Of a stretch of DNA of 64,000 bases, positions 17,801-26,649 are shown in pieces; positions within the stretch are counted from its first letter, which is position 1; each line of letters opens with the position of its first letter. A program made the position numbers and the translations under genes. The stretch comes from Gammaproteobacteria bacterium (GTDB taxonomy: Bacteria > Pseudomonadota > Gammaproteobacteria > Xanthomonadales > Wenzhouxiangellaceae): the NCBI GenBank assembly GCA_021772975.1, contig JAJFKY010000014.1, positions 62,001 to 126,000 on the forward strand, read 5' to 3'. The notes below the pieces were generated by a model. The model saw nothing but the letters and a program-made list of their open reading frames with translations, was not told where the DNA came from and did no database searches.

Positions 17801-18358
17801 CTACAGGGTTTTTTGGTGTAACGCTCTGCGGATGGTTTGCAGTGAAACCCGGTAGTGCCTTGCGATCACCTTGCGGTCTACATGCGGATGCTGCTGAATA
17901 CAGCTTTGAATCTGCACAACCTGCCAGGGTTTGAGCTTTGGCTTGCGGCCAAGACGCTTGCCCCGCCGCTTTGCCGCCGCCAGACCCTGCCGTGTGCGCT
18001 GGATCAAAATCGCGCGCTCATACTCGCAGCCTGCCGCCCAGATGGTGTAGACATACATACCCTGCGGCGTGGTGGTATCAATCTTCATCCCCACCACCTG
18101 AAACGCAATGCCGCGCGCCTGTAAATCCTTGGCAGTGACCAGTGCATCAATGGCCGAGCGAAACGCCCGGTCCAAATCCCAGACAATGAAGGTATCCCCG
18201 GATTTCATTGTTTGCATTAACGCTTCAAAGACCGGACGCTGTCGCGCCACGGCGGACGCGCTTTCGATATGCAGCTGATCACAAAGCCCCTTAAGCCCGT
18301 CGATCTGGCGGCTCAGGCGCTGCTTCTTGGTGGATTTGCGTAAGTATCCGTATTTCAT
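17801..18358 (-). CDS. Small serine recombinase (resolvase/invertase)
   Basis: 185 residues. Resolvase catalytic domain with S9 in YLRKSTKKQ, an active-site block WDLDRAFRSAIDALVTAKDLQARG, and a C-terminal HTH (~140-180) of the Hin/Tn3-resolvase kind. It differs from canonical resolvases by its short N-terminus (YLRKS in place of YxRVS). Two copies of an 18-bp palindromic sequence lie just upstream and are likely its recombination or operator sites. It could resolve dimers of the excised element or flip a segment. Confidence 0.88.
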   Translation of the reverse strand: MKYGYLRKSTKKQRLSRQIDGLKGLCDQLHIESASAVARQRPVFEALMQTMKSGDTFIVWDLDRAFRSAIDALVTAKDLQARGIAFQVVGMKIDTTTPQGMYVYTIWAAGCEYERAILIQRTRQGLAAAKRRGKRLGRKPKLKPWQVVQIQSCIQQHPHVDRKVIARHYRVSLQTIRRALHQKTL

Positions 18359-18410
18359 TGCGGTGCTCCATTTCCTCTAAACCCGACAATCCTTGCGGGT
18401 TACAACTGGA

Positions 18411-18428
18411 CAAAAACGATGGTTTTTG
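18411..18428. repeat. Palindromic site, first copy, next to the resolvase
   Basis: CAAAAACGATGGTTTTTG, the exact reverse complement of the copy at 18527-18544. Each copy is itself nearly palindromic. The pair lies 50-190 bases upstream of the resolvase start. Confidence 0.75.
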
Positions 18429-18526
18429 TCACACCCTACAAATGGCAAAGATTTTTCGGAGAAGCAAGCGTTTTCTGCGCCGATCATAGCAATATCCGGG
18501 ATGGTCTGGTGATAAGTCAACGCTAC

Positions 18527-18544
18527 CAAAAACCATCGTTTTTG
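18527..18544. repeat. Palindromic site, second copy, inverted
   Basis: CAAAAACCATCGTTTTTG, centred 116 bp from the first copy. The match extends to CC...GG on the outer side of this copy only. Confidence 0.75.
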
Positions 18545-18602
18545 GTTCCAAAAAACCTCAAGATTTCAGGGGGTTATTGGATGGGCGATTTTCATAGCTC
18601 TT

Positions 18603-18995
18603 TTGACGGCCTTGCCACTCTGCGTGATAGCGCAAAGTCTGGGCGAGCAAGCGGAGTCCTCTGGTGACGCGGATACTAAGGCTTATGCGTATTCCTTTGA
18701 CCGGCTGGAGGACAACGATGACATGCCGGGTATCGGTGTCCTGATTGCCTATGGCAGCGGCAACGGCGTGAGCGCCGAGCAAACCGGCGAAGCGTTTGTG
18801 AGGGAGTTCCAGCGGCGGGGTTACCGGGCGCGGTATTTTTATTACAACGCCGATTGGCAAGGCATGACAGTTGAATACCACATCGGCTATTCGGTGTTAG
18901 GGCCGTGGGATGCGGACAGTGCCGCACAGCAAGTCGGCGCAGCAACCAAACGCGCCGATGCTGCGCAGCGAGTGCATAAAGCCGTTAAAAAGTAA
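18603..18995 (+). CDS. Hypothetical exported protein with unclear start
   Basis: 130 residues from a TTG start. The frame upstream stays open and encodes further hydrophobic residues (GVIGWAIFIALLTALPLC), so the true signal peptide begins before the TTG, but there is no in-frame ATG, GTG or TTG there. An ATG with a good ribosome site (TCAGGGGG) is at 18581 in another frame. A one-base change between 18581 and 18600 would join them. The mature part (GIGVLIAYGSGNGVSAEQTGE, then FVREFQRRGYRARYFYY) belongs to no family I recognise. Confidence 0.5.
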   Translation: MTALPLCVIAQSLGEQAESSGDADTKAYAYSFDRLEDNDDMPGIGVLIAYGSGNGVSAEQTGEAFVREFQRRGYRARYFYYNADWQGMTVEYHIGYSVLGPWDADSAAQQVGAATKRADAAQRVHKAVKK

Positions 18996-19704
18996 AATTG
19001 ATATCGGTTTTTGGCGCAGCCTGTTCGGCTCTGTCGGCGTCCCTTATCTCATCGACTATCTCATGAGTAGCGGCATCATCAGTAAGCATGCGAAGATTTC
19101 GCGTATCGGTAAAGTTGCCGTTTTGCAAGACAGTTTTATCTTCGGCATTCAGGGTTTGACCTGATTTTATCTTGTGCGCCACGCCTTTGAGTTGTTCGTT
19201 TTCGTACCAGTCACGGATGTACCTGGCATCCTCCAGATGCTTGTATTCCGGTTTGATCTTGCCGCTGCGATCCAGAAACTTGGCGGCCAAGGCATAGTTC
19301 TTTTCCTCATCCGTTTTTAATCCGGCCAGCTCCTGCTCGGTCAGGTAGGTCGCGGCCATGCCGCCGATCACGTCCTCGCCGTATTTGGCTTTCAGGATTT
19401 CATAGCGCCGCGCCATTTCTTCTTCCAGATAGGCAATGCGCTGCTCAATCTGGTCGAGAACCTGAACGAAGATAGTCAGGTCGGTTGCCTGATTTTGTGC
19501 CTGCTGCCTGTCCTTATCCGCCGCCTCCCGGTGCTTCTCGGCCTGCGCTTCCTGCTGCGCCTTGCGGTGGGCCTTTTCATTGCGGGCAATCTGGAACGTT
19601 GCCAATAACCCGCCATCCACACGCCCAAACAACCGCGTCAGTGATACTTCACCACCAACCAACGTTCCAAGCTCCTTAGTGGATATATCAGGCACGCCCT
19701 TCAT
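18985..19704 (-). CDS. Hypothetical coiled-coil protein
   Basis: 239 residues, soluble. A long Glu/Gln/Ala/Lys-rich coiled coil runs from about 45 to 115, followed by a mixed C-terminal domain. It ends 11 bases inside the convergent gene at 18603-18995. No family recognised. Base use matches the conjugation genes rather than the AT-rich cargo, so it may belong to the element's backbone. Confidence 0.6.
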   Translation of the reverse strand: MKGVPDISTKELGTLVGGEVSLTRLFGRVDGGLLATFQIARNEKAHRKAQQEAQAEKHREAADKDRQQAQNQATDLTIFVQVLDQIEQRIAYLEEEMARRYEILKAKYGEDVIGGMAATYLTEQELAGLKTDEEKNYALAAKFLDRSGKIKPEYKHLEDARYIRDWYENEQLKGVAHKIKSGQTLNAEDKTVLQNGNFTDTRNLRMLTDDAATHEIVDEIRDADRAEQAAPKTDINFTF

Positions 19705-19848
19705 GTAGTCCCTCTTTTTGCCCTAATTATGGCAGAAAAGGCTTAACAAACCCTTTAGGGGCTTGAGCATCAGGGAAAGCACTACATCCGGATAACCGCG
19801 CAGTTTGATAATGTTTCTTAAGAGAGCAACATTGATGAGCAATTAACG

Positions 19849-21081
19849 TCAACAACCATTAATAATCTGTGAAAGTGAAATAATTATCCGCTGCGTAACT
19901 TTAGTGGATTCTTCGTCGAGATTTATTAGAGATGCCTCACTGTCACTTAAAAACTCCTCTTTTGCAGCATCAATCAGTATGTATGATATGTCACTAGCCA
20001 AAGAAGCAGGAGCCTTGATATAATGAGGGATAACTCTTGCTTCCTCTGCTTCAACAGGCAATACAACTAAACAATTTTTAGGAGTTAAAGGCATTACAAC
20101 GTATTGTTTATCTTCATACATTCCAAATATGTTGCACACATCAGGCAAGATGAAATCAGGAGTGCCAGAACGAACAACTACCCAGCGGCTGTTAAAAATA
20201 GGGTTTGCCAGTTTATCGTACAAGTGATTTTGCTTGTAAAGCGTTTCGTAGACGGCCCTCATGTATTCACTATCTCTAGTTCTTTCTTCCCCAACATGCT
20301 TAGCAACAGTAGGAGTTACTGCTCTACTTATTGCCTCTATGAAAAAAGGATTTCTCAACCGTTGAATTACTATAAAACCGATTAGAGCTTCACGCTGGGG
20401 GATGTTCAAAGGCTCGACATTCAATATCATCTGAATTGGTTTTACAGCATCACCCTCTAGTAAACTAAAGTATGCCTCTAGATAGTTTGAATAAAGGTTT
20501 CTTCTATACGCCCAACCACCAACAGGAGTTCTAATCTTTTCATTAATTCCCTCAGGGGTCTTGACGTTTTTATATACATAATCATCATTAGACCAATACT
20601 TTTTGATAAAAAACTTTGGAATAAAATGATTTTCATCTGTTTTTTTTGGAACAATGTGTTTGCGTTGATATTTGTGTTTATTATTCTGTTCCTTATTCAA
20701 AAGCTTTTCTGTTTTTGGCTTCCACCGTTCTTTATATTTTTTTATCCAAAAACCTTCCGCAAAATTTTTTGCTGTTGTAGAAATTTTACTCTTACCTTTC
20801 TTGTTAAAGCATTCTATACGTTCAGTTTTGGGGTCAATTTCACTTATGGTACGATTATTCAAGCGATTATGCACAACCGCTTCTGATAGGTATAATATTA
20901 GCTTTGATAGCTCAAAAATCATTTCCTCGCGGAGATTAATATGTAAGTCTTCAGTCTCGTTGTTGGCATAATTTACCATTTCTTCGATTATCGAGCTAAC
21001 TACTTCCTCCCAGATTTCGATAAGTTTTTCGGCTGCTTGAGGTGATGCGCTAGGATCAATTTTTATAATAGTAGAAAACAC
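19849..21081 (-). CDS. DUF4238-like protein, cargo gene
   Basis: 410 residues, clearly AT-rich. An N-terminal helical region (~1-140) precedes a DUF4238-like core: KTDENHFIPKFFIKKYWS, then NLYSNYLEAYFSLLEGDAV and RLRNPFFIEA, with a C-terminal VVMPLTPKNCLVVLP stretch. DUF4238 proteins are common in mobile islands and have no firm function; some sit in defence neighbourhoods. It follows a small 111-aa gene on the same strand. Confidence 0.65.
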   Translation of the reverse strand: MFSTIIKIDPSASPQAAEKLIEIWEEVVSSIIEEMVNYANNETEDLHINLREEMIFELSKLILYLSEAVVHNRLNNRTISEIDPKTERIECFNKKGKSKISTTAKNFAEGFWIKKYKERWKPKTEKLLNKEQNNKHKYQRKHIVPKKTDENHFIPKFFIKKYWSNDDYVYKNVKTPEGINEKIRTPVGGWAYRRNLYSNYLEAYFSLLEGDAVKPIQMILNVEPLNIPQREALIGFIVIQRLRNPFFIEAISRAVTPTVAKHVGEERTRDSEYMRAVYETLYKQNHLYDKLANPIFNSRWVVVRSGTPDFILPDVCNIFGMYEDKQYVVMPLTPKNCLVVLPVEAEEARVIPHYIKAPASLASDISYILIDAAKEEFLSDSEASLINLDEESTKVTQRIIISLSQIINGC

Positions 21082-21128
21082 TGCTCTAACAAATATTTCT
21101 TTTCATCACCCTAAAGAGTAAGGCGAAA

Positions 21129-21464
21129 TTAATAGTTAACAACAATCTTAAATTTGGTATCTATGATTGTAAATTGGCTTTCATCGGTCTTCTCGACTCT
21201 TTGGTATTGGGTTGTCATACGGCCAAATAGGCCCATTGATTTATAGTTTTTATACCCGAAATCCTCCCACATTATGTCGATAGTTGAAAAATTCGGATTG
21301 TTATTTAATCGAATATCAATATACTCTTGATTTACTACAACAGCGTCATTAACAATAGCTGTTACTTCTCCGGCGAAGGACGCAAATCTGCTATCACCTG
21401 ACATTTCTTTTGCAATATCAATAATTACTTGAGAGCTTTCTCTAAGTGTTGATATATCTAGCAT
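21129..21464 (-). CDS. Hypothetical AT-rich gene upstream of the DUF4238 gene
   Basis: 111 residues, soluble, no membrane segment, no recognisable motif. The stop is 48 bases before the DUF4238 start and on the same strand, so the two probably form one transcript. Base composition matches the DUF4238 gene and differs from flanking element genes, so both likely arrived together. Confidence 0.55.
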   Translation of the reverse strand: MLDISTLRESSQVIIDIAKEMSGDSRFASFAGEVTAIVNDAVVVNQEYIDIRLNNNPNFSTIDIMWEDFGYKNYKSMGLFGRMTTQYQRVEKTDESQFTIIDTKFKIVVNY

Positions 21465-22052
21465 TTTTAACGCCCCTCTTAGTCAGGTATGGTGATTGCT
21501 TAGTATACAACAGTGAAAACGCATATTTCACTGTTCACAGTATATGAACGAAACGTTGGTCATGCTTCAGCGGTTATCCGCCGATGGCATCCAACCGACA
21601 CACGGTTGGTTCTGGTTTCCAAAGGGCAGCAATGGGCTCTTTGGTCGATGGGGTTTGGGGCTGCGCGAAGGCTCCCCAATGGTGATCAAACGGCCAGATC
21701 GTTTGGACATGGTTTGGCGCAGGCGGGGAAGGGCGCTCTCCAAACCCTGCGAGTGATCAACCGGCGATACGGTTGACTGGCGCATTCGGGCTCAATGCCT
21801 GATCATGCGCCACGCCGGGGGTATGCAACAGGGACGCGCAGCGGGTCCCTTTGCCAAGCGCTTTGTAATACGGGTGGGCGCAGGCCCATTTGTATTACAA
21901 AGCACAGCTTGCGCGTAGCGGGAAGTGGATTTGATCAGCCTGTATTACACCTACCAAACTGTAATACAACATTGCTTGAAGGGCTTCGCATATAGCCTAA
22001 TCAGGCTACCACGGATGGTTTGGATTTCAGAAAGCATCAGAGGGGGCTGGGG
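21465..22052. other. Hairpin-rich non-coding region, candidate origin or oriT
   Basis: About 590 bases with no persuasive gene. At least seven perfect inverted repeats lie in it: 21570-21581 (GCGG/CCGC), 21591-21609 (CCAACCG/CGGTTGG), 21687-21705 (CAAACG/CGTTTG), 21757-21776 (TCAACCG/CGGTTGA), 21830-21850 (AGGGAC/GTCCCT), 21860-21903 (GCTTTGTAATAC/GTATTACAAAGC with inner TGGGC/GCCCA) and 21993-22008 (TAGCCT/AGGCTA). GTATTACA also recurs near 21940 and, inverted, near 21961. This density of stems is typical of transfer or replication origins or single-strand origins. Confidence 0.5.
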
Positions 22053-22553
22053 CTAGAGCATCCCTAGCTCAGACATGGATGTAATATCGCTACCAACGAT
22101 CAGGTGGTCTAGCGTGCGGATATCGACCAGGGCCAGAGCGTCTTTCAGGCGTTTGGTGATATGGATGTCGGATGGCGATGGTTCTGTCACGCCGCTCGGA
22201 TGATTGTGGGCGAATATCACCGCAGCTGCATTGAAGGAAAGCGCGGCTTTGACGATTTCTCTGGGGTAAACAGGGGCGGCATCTATCGTTCCGCGAAAGA
22301 GGATATCGTGAGCAATGACATTGTGTTTGGTATCAAGCCACAGGGCCGTAAAGACCTCATGCTCATAATCGGCAAGCAAAACCTGTAAGTAATCCCTGGC
22401 CTCATCGGCTGATTGGATATTCACTGCGCTGGCGAACTGCTCTCGAATGCAGTTTTGCGCCGCTTCAATGAGTTTTTCTCTTTCGGTGACATAACGCTTA
22501 CCCTTGATATCTATGAGTTTGACCGTCTCTGGCCGATTGCGTCTGAATATCAT
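22053..22553 (-). CDS. radC: RadC-like JAB/MPN domain protein
   Basis: 166 residues, lacking the N-terminal HhH part of full-length RadC (~220 aa), as is usual for copies on mobile elements. The JAMM metalloprotease-like motif is intact: FAHNHPSG...S/D (HNH then SPSDIHITKRL). Preceded by LWLDTKHNVI and EIVKAAL as in the family. The biochemical role is unsettled; older DNA repair claims are weak, and such genes are common in plasmid and island backbones. Confidence 0.88.
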   Translation of the reverse strand: MIFRRNRPETVKLIDIKGKRYVTEREKLIEAAQNCIREQFASAVNIQSADEARDYLQVLLADYEHEVFTALWLDTKHNVIAHDILFRGTIDAAPVYPREIVKAALSFNAAAVIFAHNHPSGVTEPSPSDIHITKRLKDALALVDIRTLDHLIVGSDITSMSELGML

Positions 22554-22726
22554 TGCCTGCCTCCTTGGCTTCGGTTTCGCCGTTGCGAACCGATCTCTAA
22601 CAGAGTCAGACGTCAGATTTGGGCGGTGTCATACCGCTGCATGTATTTTTCGTAGTCGTCCCAAGATTCCACCTTCGTTCTGATTTTATGCCGGGCTTTC
22701 AAACCCAGCCCGAAAGGAATCAGACC

Positions 22727-23101
22727 ATGAGCAATACTAAGAACAAGGTTATCTATGTCGCCACCGATGAAGAACTCAAAGACCCCAGTTATTACCACCG
22801 CCTTTGGCTGGAGACGCGAAACGTTCCTATCCCCCGCCGGGATTGGCTGGATGCGATTGCCGATGCAATCCGGGATTTTGAGGGAGATATCCTTACAATC
22901 ACCGGACAGCCATACAATATCCCCTGTATAGACGAAACGTTTGGTGATGACCCGGATATCCGCTGGATGGGGCAATTCATAGCTGCAAGAGGCACGGGTG
23001 AGCTGCCGCTTGTCTGGACAAGAAAGCTTGAGCGGTTAAGATTGATTGATCTTTATTTTCGGATTAAACATCATGAAGTAGCTCGTCACTTCTCAATGTA
23101 A
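22727..23101 (+). CDS. Hypothetical protein
   Basis: 124 residues. I chose the ATG at 22727 because GAAAGGAAT precedes it; the frame is open 36 codons further upstream, but that part looks non-coding. The protein has a conserved-looking RDWLDAIADAIRDFEGD segment and a basic, hydrophobic C-terminus. No family recognised. Divergent from radC. Confidence 0.55.
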   Translation: MSNTKNKVIYVATDEELKDPSYYHRLWLETRNVPIPRRDWLDAIADAIRDFEGDILTITGQPYNIPCIDETFGDDPDIRWMGQFIAARGTGELPLVWTRKLERLRLIDLYFRIKHHEVARHFSM

Positions 23102-23294
23102 GAGTCTCCATCACACTTCGAGCTTGCTAAGGCGCAAATATTTACCGCATTCTTTAGGTGAAGATATTGGTAAATTCCTTGCGATAAAACACACATCTCT
23201 TGGCCGCTGATTTAAAAGTGCTTATTGTTGCTATTTTTTTCTAGCCTTATGCACCTAATTAGTGATAGGCCTGTCTATTGATAGGCAGGTATAG

Positions 23295-23528
23295 ATGCGC
23301 AACCGAATTGATAGAGAAAACCTAGTTCATCAAAAATTATTTGAACAGGAGATGCAAACAGCCTTTAAGGATTCTGCCTTTATTCAGGCAATAGAAGAAC
23401 AACGATGCCGATTAAATGATGGCCGATCACAAGGGAATGTGGATCACGCGCTACTTCTTTGGATCATGAATCAGATTTGGGAGCGGGTTGAGAAGAACGA
23501 ACCGGAAAACTTTGATCTGAATCAATAG
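23295..23528 (+). CDS. Small hypothetical protein
   Basis: 77 residues, charged, probably helical. An inverted repeat (CCTGTCTAT / ATAGGCAGG) lies just upstream, around 23271-23291, and could be an operator or a stem covering the start. Its last 65 bases overlap the convergent gene at 23464, which lowers confidence in one of the two. Confidence 0.4.
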   Translation: MRNRIDRENLVHQKLFEQEMQTAFKDSAFIQAIEEQRCRLNDGRSQGNVDHALLLWIMNQIWERVEKNEPENFDLNQ

Positions 23529-24315
23529 CGGGCGCGATATCATCAGACACTATCATCGAGCTATCAAACGCGGATAGATATCTTTTCTGAATATTTAGCT
23601 CGCGACCCTCTGTATTCAAAGATTTCCATTTTTTACGAGCATCAATGAGCGCTAGGTCAGGCTTGAAGTCATCACTATTGAGCGCGTAAATCCACTCATC
23701 AGTTTTCTTTTGCTTGTGCCGTTCATCTCGTTCCCGGCAGGTTGTTGGAGATGCTTTGCGGCGAAAAAGGAAACGATCAGTAAACCAAAAATGTTCGCAG
23801 GTTTGCCTGTACATCACTTCAGTCGGATCACTGAATCCCATTTCTATAAAAAAAGCAATCTCACAGGCCCTAATTAAATGTTCACAGAATTTGTCTCCCT
23901 TTGGTAACCCATTCATATCTTTTGACATTCTGCGAAGCACATCAATATATGTTTTATTATCGACGGACTTATACGAGCCCGTTATATTGCCTATCTGGCC
24001 CCGGAGTTTACTAACAATACGATTATTATCGTATACAACATTTCTGATATCGTTAATCTGTGCGGCGCTCATATCGTAGTAGTTGATTGACCACCATGGA
24101 TATGTCTTCCGCTCATCAATGAGGCTGAAACTGATAGCGCGAAAATACTTCGCAATCGTCTGACGCGATAGGTTTCTTTGATCAGAGTTCATAAATCTTT
24201 TTGATGCCTCTTGCGCGCTAATGCCTTGGCAGTAGTCAGCAATTAGGCATTGAAACTCCCAGCTTGATAACCTTGAGTTGTAGCACAACTCATTTTTCTG
24301 GTGCCAATATGGCAT
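23464..24315 (-). CDS. Hypothetical protein with N-terminal HTH-like region
   Basis: 283 residues, AT-rich. Residues ~28-60 (GISAQEASKRF, then NLSRQTIAKYFRAIS) read like a homeodomain/transposase-type HTH. The middle has several Cys and Trp residues; the C-terminus is basic then acidic. A GAGGA ribosome site and a TATAAT-like box (24344-24349, minus strand) are upstream. It could be a regulator or a remnant of a recombinase; I cannot say which. Confidence 0.5.
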   Translation of the reverse strand: MPYWHQKNELCYNSRLSSWEFQCLIADYCQGISAQEASKRFMNSDQRNLSRQTIAKYFRAISFSLIDERKTYPWWSINYYDMSAAQINDIRNVVYDNNRIVSKLRGQIGNITGSYKSVDNKTYIDVLRRMSKDMNGLPKGDKFCEHLIRACEIAFFIEMGFSDPTEVMYRQTCEHFWFTDRFLFRRKASPTTCRERDERHKQKKTDEWIYALNSDDFKPDLALIDARKKWKSLNTEGRELNIQKRYLSAFDSSMIVSDDIAPAIDSDQSFPVRSSQPAPKSDS

Positions 24316-24431
24316 GCGTTATTCCTCGTTAAGTCTATACCTAATTATACATAACTAGTATTAGTGCCACCAGTCTCATACGCCCTAATTAAGGCTAGGC
24401 TAAGAACTCCTTTGATCTTAATGAGACGCTA

Positions 24432-24599
24432 ATGAACCAGACAGAAAAACCGCAGCTATTTTCTTATGCGCGGGGCAGTTTACAGGGGCTGTTCGGGCTG
24501 ATGAGCATAGTCATTGCCCTGATGGCTTGGTTTGCATTGATCCGTATCTTGCAGGTATTTGCCAAGAAACTTTCCGGCTTTGAGCGCAGGGGCCGATAG
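24432..24599 (+). CDS. Small membrane protein preceding the coupling protein
   Basis: 55 residues with one membrane helix (about 18-42: GLFGLMSIVIALMAWFALI) and a basic tail. Its stop is two bases before the ATG of the coupling-protein gene, so the two are translationally linked. Too short to assign, but the position suggests a small partner of the coupling protein. Confidence 0.65.
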   Translation: MNQTEKPQLFSYARGSLQGLFGLMSIVIALMAWFALIRILQVFAKKLSGFERRGR

Positions 24600-24601
24600 T
24601 C

Positions 24602-26344
24602 ATGTGGTCCTTCTTTGACATCCGTTACCTGCTCAACCACTTGGATGAGCTGATGCGGATTGACCTGCACCAGCAAGTCATCCTTGCGCTTTATTACACC
24701 TTGTTAATAGCGCTGTTGCTGTGTGTCTTGCGCACCGCCATGGTAATCCTGTACCGCAGGCTTGGGCTTTACAGTCCGGCAATGTTCCGGTGGTGGCCCA
24801 GATTGATTCCATGGCGCAAACCCTATCAACTCTGGCAGGCATTGCGGGGCTGGCACGAAAAAACCTTCTTGATCGGCAAACGCGCGACCGGCGGTTTTGC
24901 CGGTACGCTGGCGACTTGGCGCTTGTTATTCAGACCCGGTCTACTGCACCTTGGCCGGACTTATGCTTTCGGTCTTGGCCTGCTCCAGCCGGTCGGCATC
25001 CCTATTCGCCGTCATGGCTTTATGCTCGCGATGACCGGGTCTGGCAAGACCGTTGCCCTTGCGACCATCATTTCCACATGGACGGGCAGTGTTTTTCTGA
25101 TCGACCCCAAGGCACAAATCGTCAATGCCCTTCGTCACCATGACCGGCGCACATGGCTGGTGTTTGACCCGGATGGCATTTCGGGCGCCAAGAGTGTCTG
25201 CATCAACTTTTTCGACTGTATAAAGCAAGCGCAAGCGCGTGATGGCGAAGGCGCAGCGGTGCTTTGGTCTATGCGCATCGCAGAAGCACTAATTGTTACC
25301 CCGTCCGGCTCGCGTTCCCCCTATTTTTACGATACTGCGCGTCAATTTTTGGCTGGGTTGATCCTGCATGTTCTGAGTGCCCATCCAGACGATGACCACC
25401 ATTTGCCGTTCATTCGTGATCTCACGATTCACGGGTATCCGGTCTACGAGAACGGTAAAAAGTTAACCAAGGACGATGAAGCGCATGAACTGCTGATGCG
25501 CGCCATGGCCGACAACCCGGCCTTTGACGGGGTAATCGCCGGGGCTGTCTCGGCAATAGTAAGCGCCAGTCCTGATACTGCTGGCAATGTCCGCAGCACT
25601 TTACAGGAACAGCTTAAGTTTCTGGACATCCCCAATGTACGCGCGGTGCTTAAAACCAGTGACTTTTCAATCAGCGAGTTAAAAACCCGCGATGATCTGG
25701 TGCTGGCCTTTGCCGCATCCTTGTATTCCCTGCGCGAAGAACTTGACCGCCTAAGCCGCCTGCTGACCAACATGATTGCCTACACCTTTGAAGCGGTAAA
25801 ACAGAAGAAAGACCAATGCCTGCTGGTGGTTGATGAGTTGCCCTCGCAAAAATATAACCCGGCCTTGGAAGTGATGCTGGCGGTTGGCCGCTCCATGGGT
25901 CTCACATTCCTTGGCGTCAGCCAAAACGTCGAGCTGATGCGTCAGCACTATCCGGGTAGCTGGAAATCATTTATCGGTGAATCTGACGCGACTTTCTGGA
26001 TGGGCGGCAATCACCCGGATAACGCCAAGCTGCTCTGCGAGATATTGGGCAAAAAAACCATTATCGACACAGACCGCAACAGTGGCCGTAAAAGCTACCG
26101 CGAAGTCAATGTGCTGGAGCCGGAGCAAATCACCCGGTTTTTAGACCCCAACAGCAATCACCTGATTGTCACCCGCGCCGGTGCGCGGCCGCTCAAGCTG
26201 ATCAATGACCCGTACTTCAAAGCCTTGCCGGTATGGCGCTATGCGCCCGACCCCGAGCACAAGGAAACCCTGCTGCGCCGCATCACCCGCGCCTTGCTGG
26301 TGCGCAGGCGCACGCCTGACCCGGTTAACCACAAAACCCCATGA
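24602..26344 (+). CDS. VirD4/TraG-type coupling protein (T4CP)
   Basis: 580 residues. Two N-terminal membrane helices (~25-50 and ~118-132 region) anchor it. Walker A is AMTGSGKT (~143-151) and Walker B CLLVVDELPSQK (~395-405), with the family segments FLIDPKAQ and FLDPNSNHLIV. T4CPs are hexameric inner-membrane ATPases that bring relaxase-DNA to a type IV channel. Its presence without a channel means the element may bring its own adaptor to a helper's conjugation machinery. The stop overlaps the next start (ATGA). Confidence 0.9.
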   Translation: MWSFFDIRYLLNHLDELMRIDLHQQVILALYYTLLIALLLCVLRTAMVILYRRLGLYSPAMFRWWPRLIPWRKPYQLWQALRGWHEKTFLIGKRATGGFAGTLATWRLLFRPGLLHLGRTYAFGLGLLQPVGIPIRRHGFMLAMTGSGKTVALATIISTWTGSVFLIDPKAQIVNALRHHDRRTWLVFDPDGISGAKSVCINFFDCIKQAQARDGEGAAVLWSMRIAEALIVTPSGSRSPYFYDTARQFLAGLILHVLSAHPDDDHHLPFIRDLTIHGYPVYENGKKLTKDDEAHELLMRAMADNPAFDGVIAGAVSAIVSASPDTAGNVRSTLQEQLKFLDIPNVRAVLKTSDFSISELKTRDDLVLAFAASLYSLREELDRLSRLLTNMIAYTFEAVKQKKDQCLLVVDELPSQKYNPALEVMLAVGRSMGLTFLGVSQNVELMRQHYPGSWKSFIGESDATFWMGGNHPDNAKLLCEILGKKTIIDTDRNSGRKSYREVNVLEPEQITRFLDPNSNHLIVTRAGARPLKLINDPYFKALPVWRYAPDPEHKETLLRRITRALLVRRRTPDPVNHKTP

Positions 26345-26649
26345 GGATTGCCATGAAACCAACCCCAGACACTACCACCGCCAGCCCCATGAACCGGGCC
26401 ATGGCACGCATTGGCGAGCAGGTGGACCGCCTGATCGTCCCGGACTTTCGCCCGCTGCGCAAATTGCTGCATGACCACATACGCGGCACCGCCCAGGAAC
26501 AGGCCGAGGTGGCCCGGCAGATTGAACAAACCCAGGCCGCAGCGATGGCTGCGGCCACGCAGCTCATGCTCTCGCGCGAAGCCGAGTGGCAACGCGAGCC
26601 GCAAAACTATTTTGAGCGTCTGGAATACCGGCGCAGGAGCCAACCATGA
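26341..26649 (+). CDS. Hypothetical protein of the coupling-protein operon
   Basis: 102 residues from the overlapping ATG; a second ATG at 26353 with GAGGA in front is the alternative start. Soluble, helical, Gln/Ala/Arg-rich, with a likely coiled coil in the middle (EQAEVARQIEQTQAAAMAAAT). Overlaps the next gene by four bases. Confidence 0.6.
   Translation: MRIAMKPTPDTTTASPMNRAMARIGEQVDRLIVPDFRPLRKLLHDHIRGTAQEQAEVARQIEQTQAAAMAAATQLMLSREAEWQREPQNYFERLEYRRRSQP

Noticed and set aside
21513-21776. Short plus-strand frames over the hairpin region
   Set aside because: Trp/Gly/Arg-rich translation with no family likeness; overlapping frames in all phases and many inverted repeats argue for a non-coding site.
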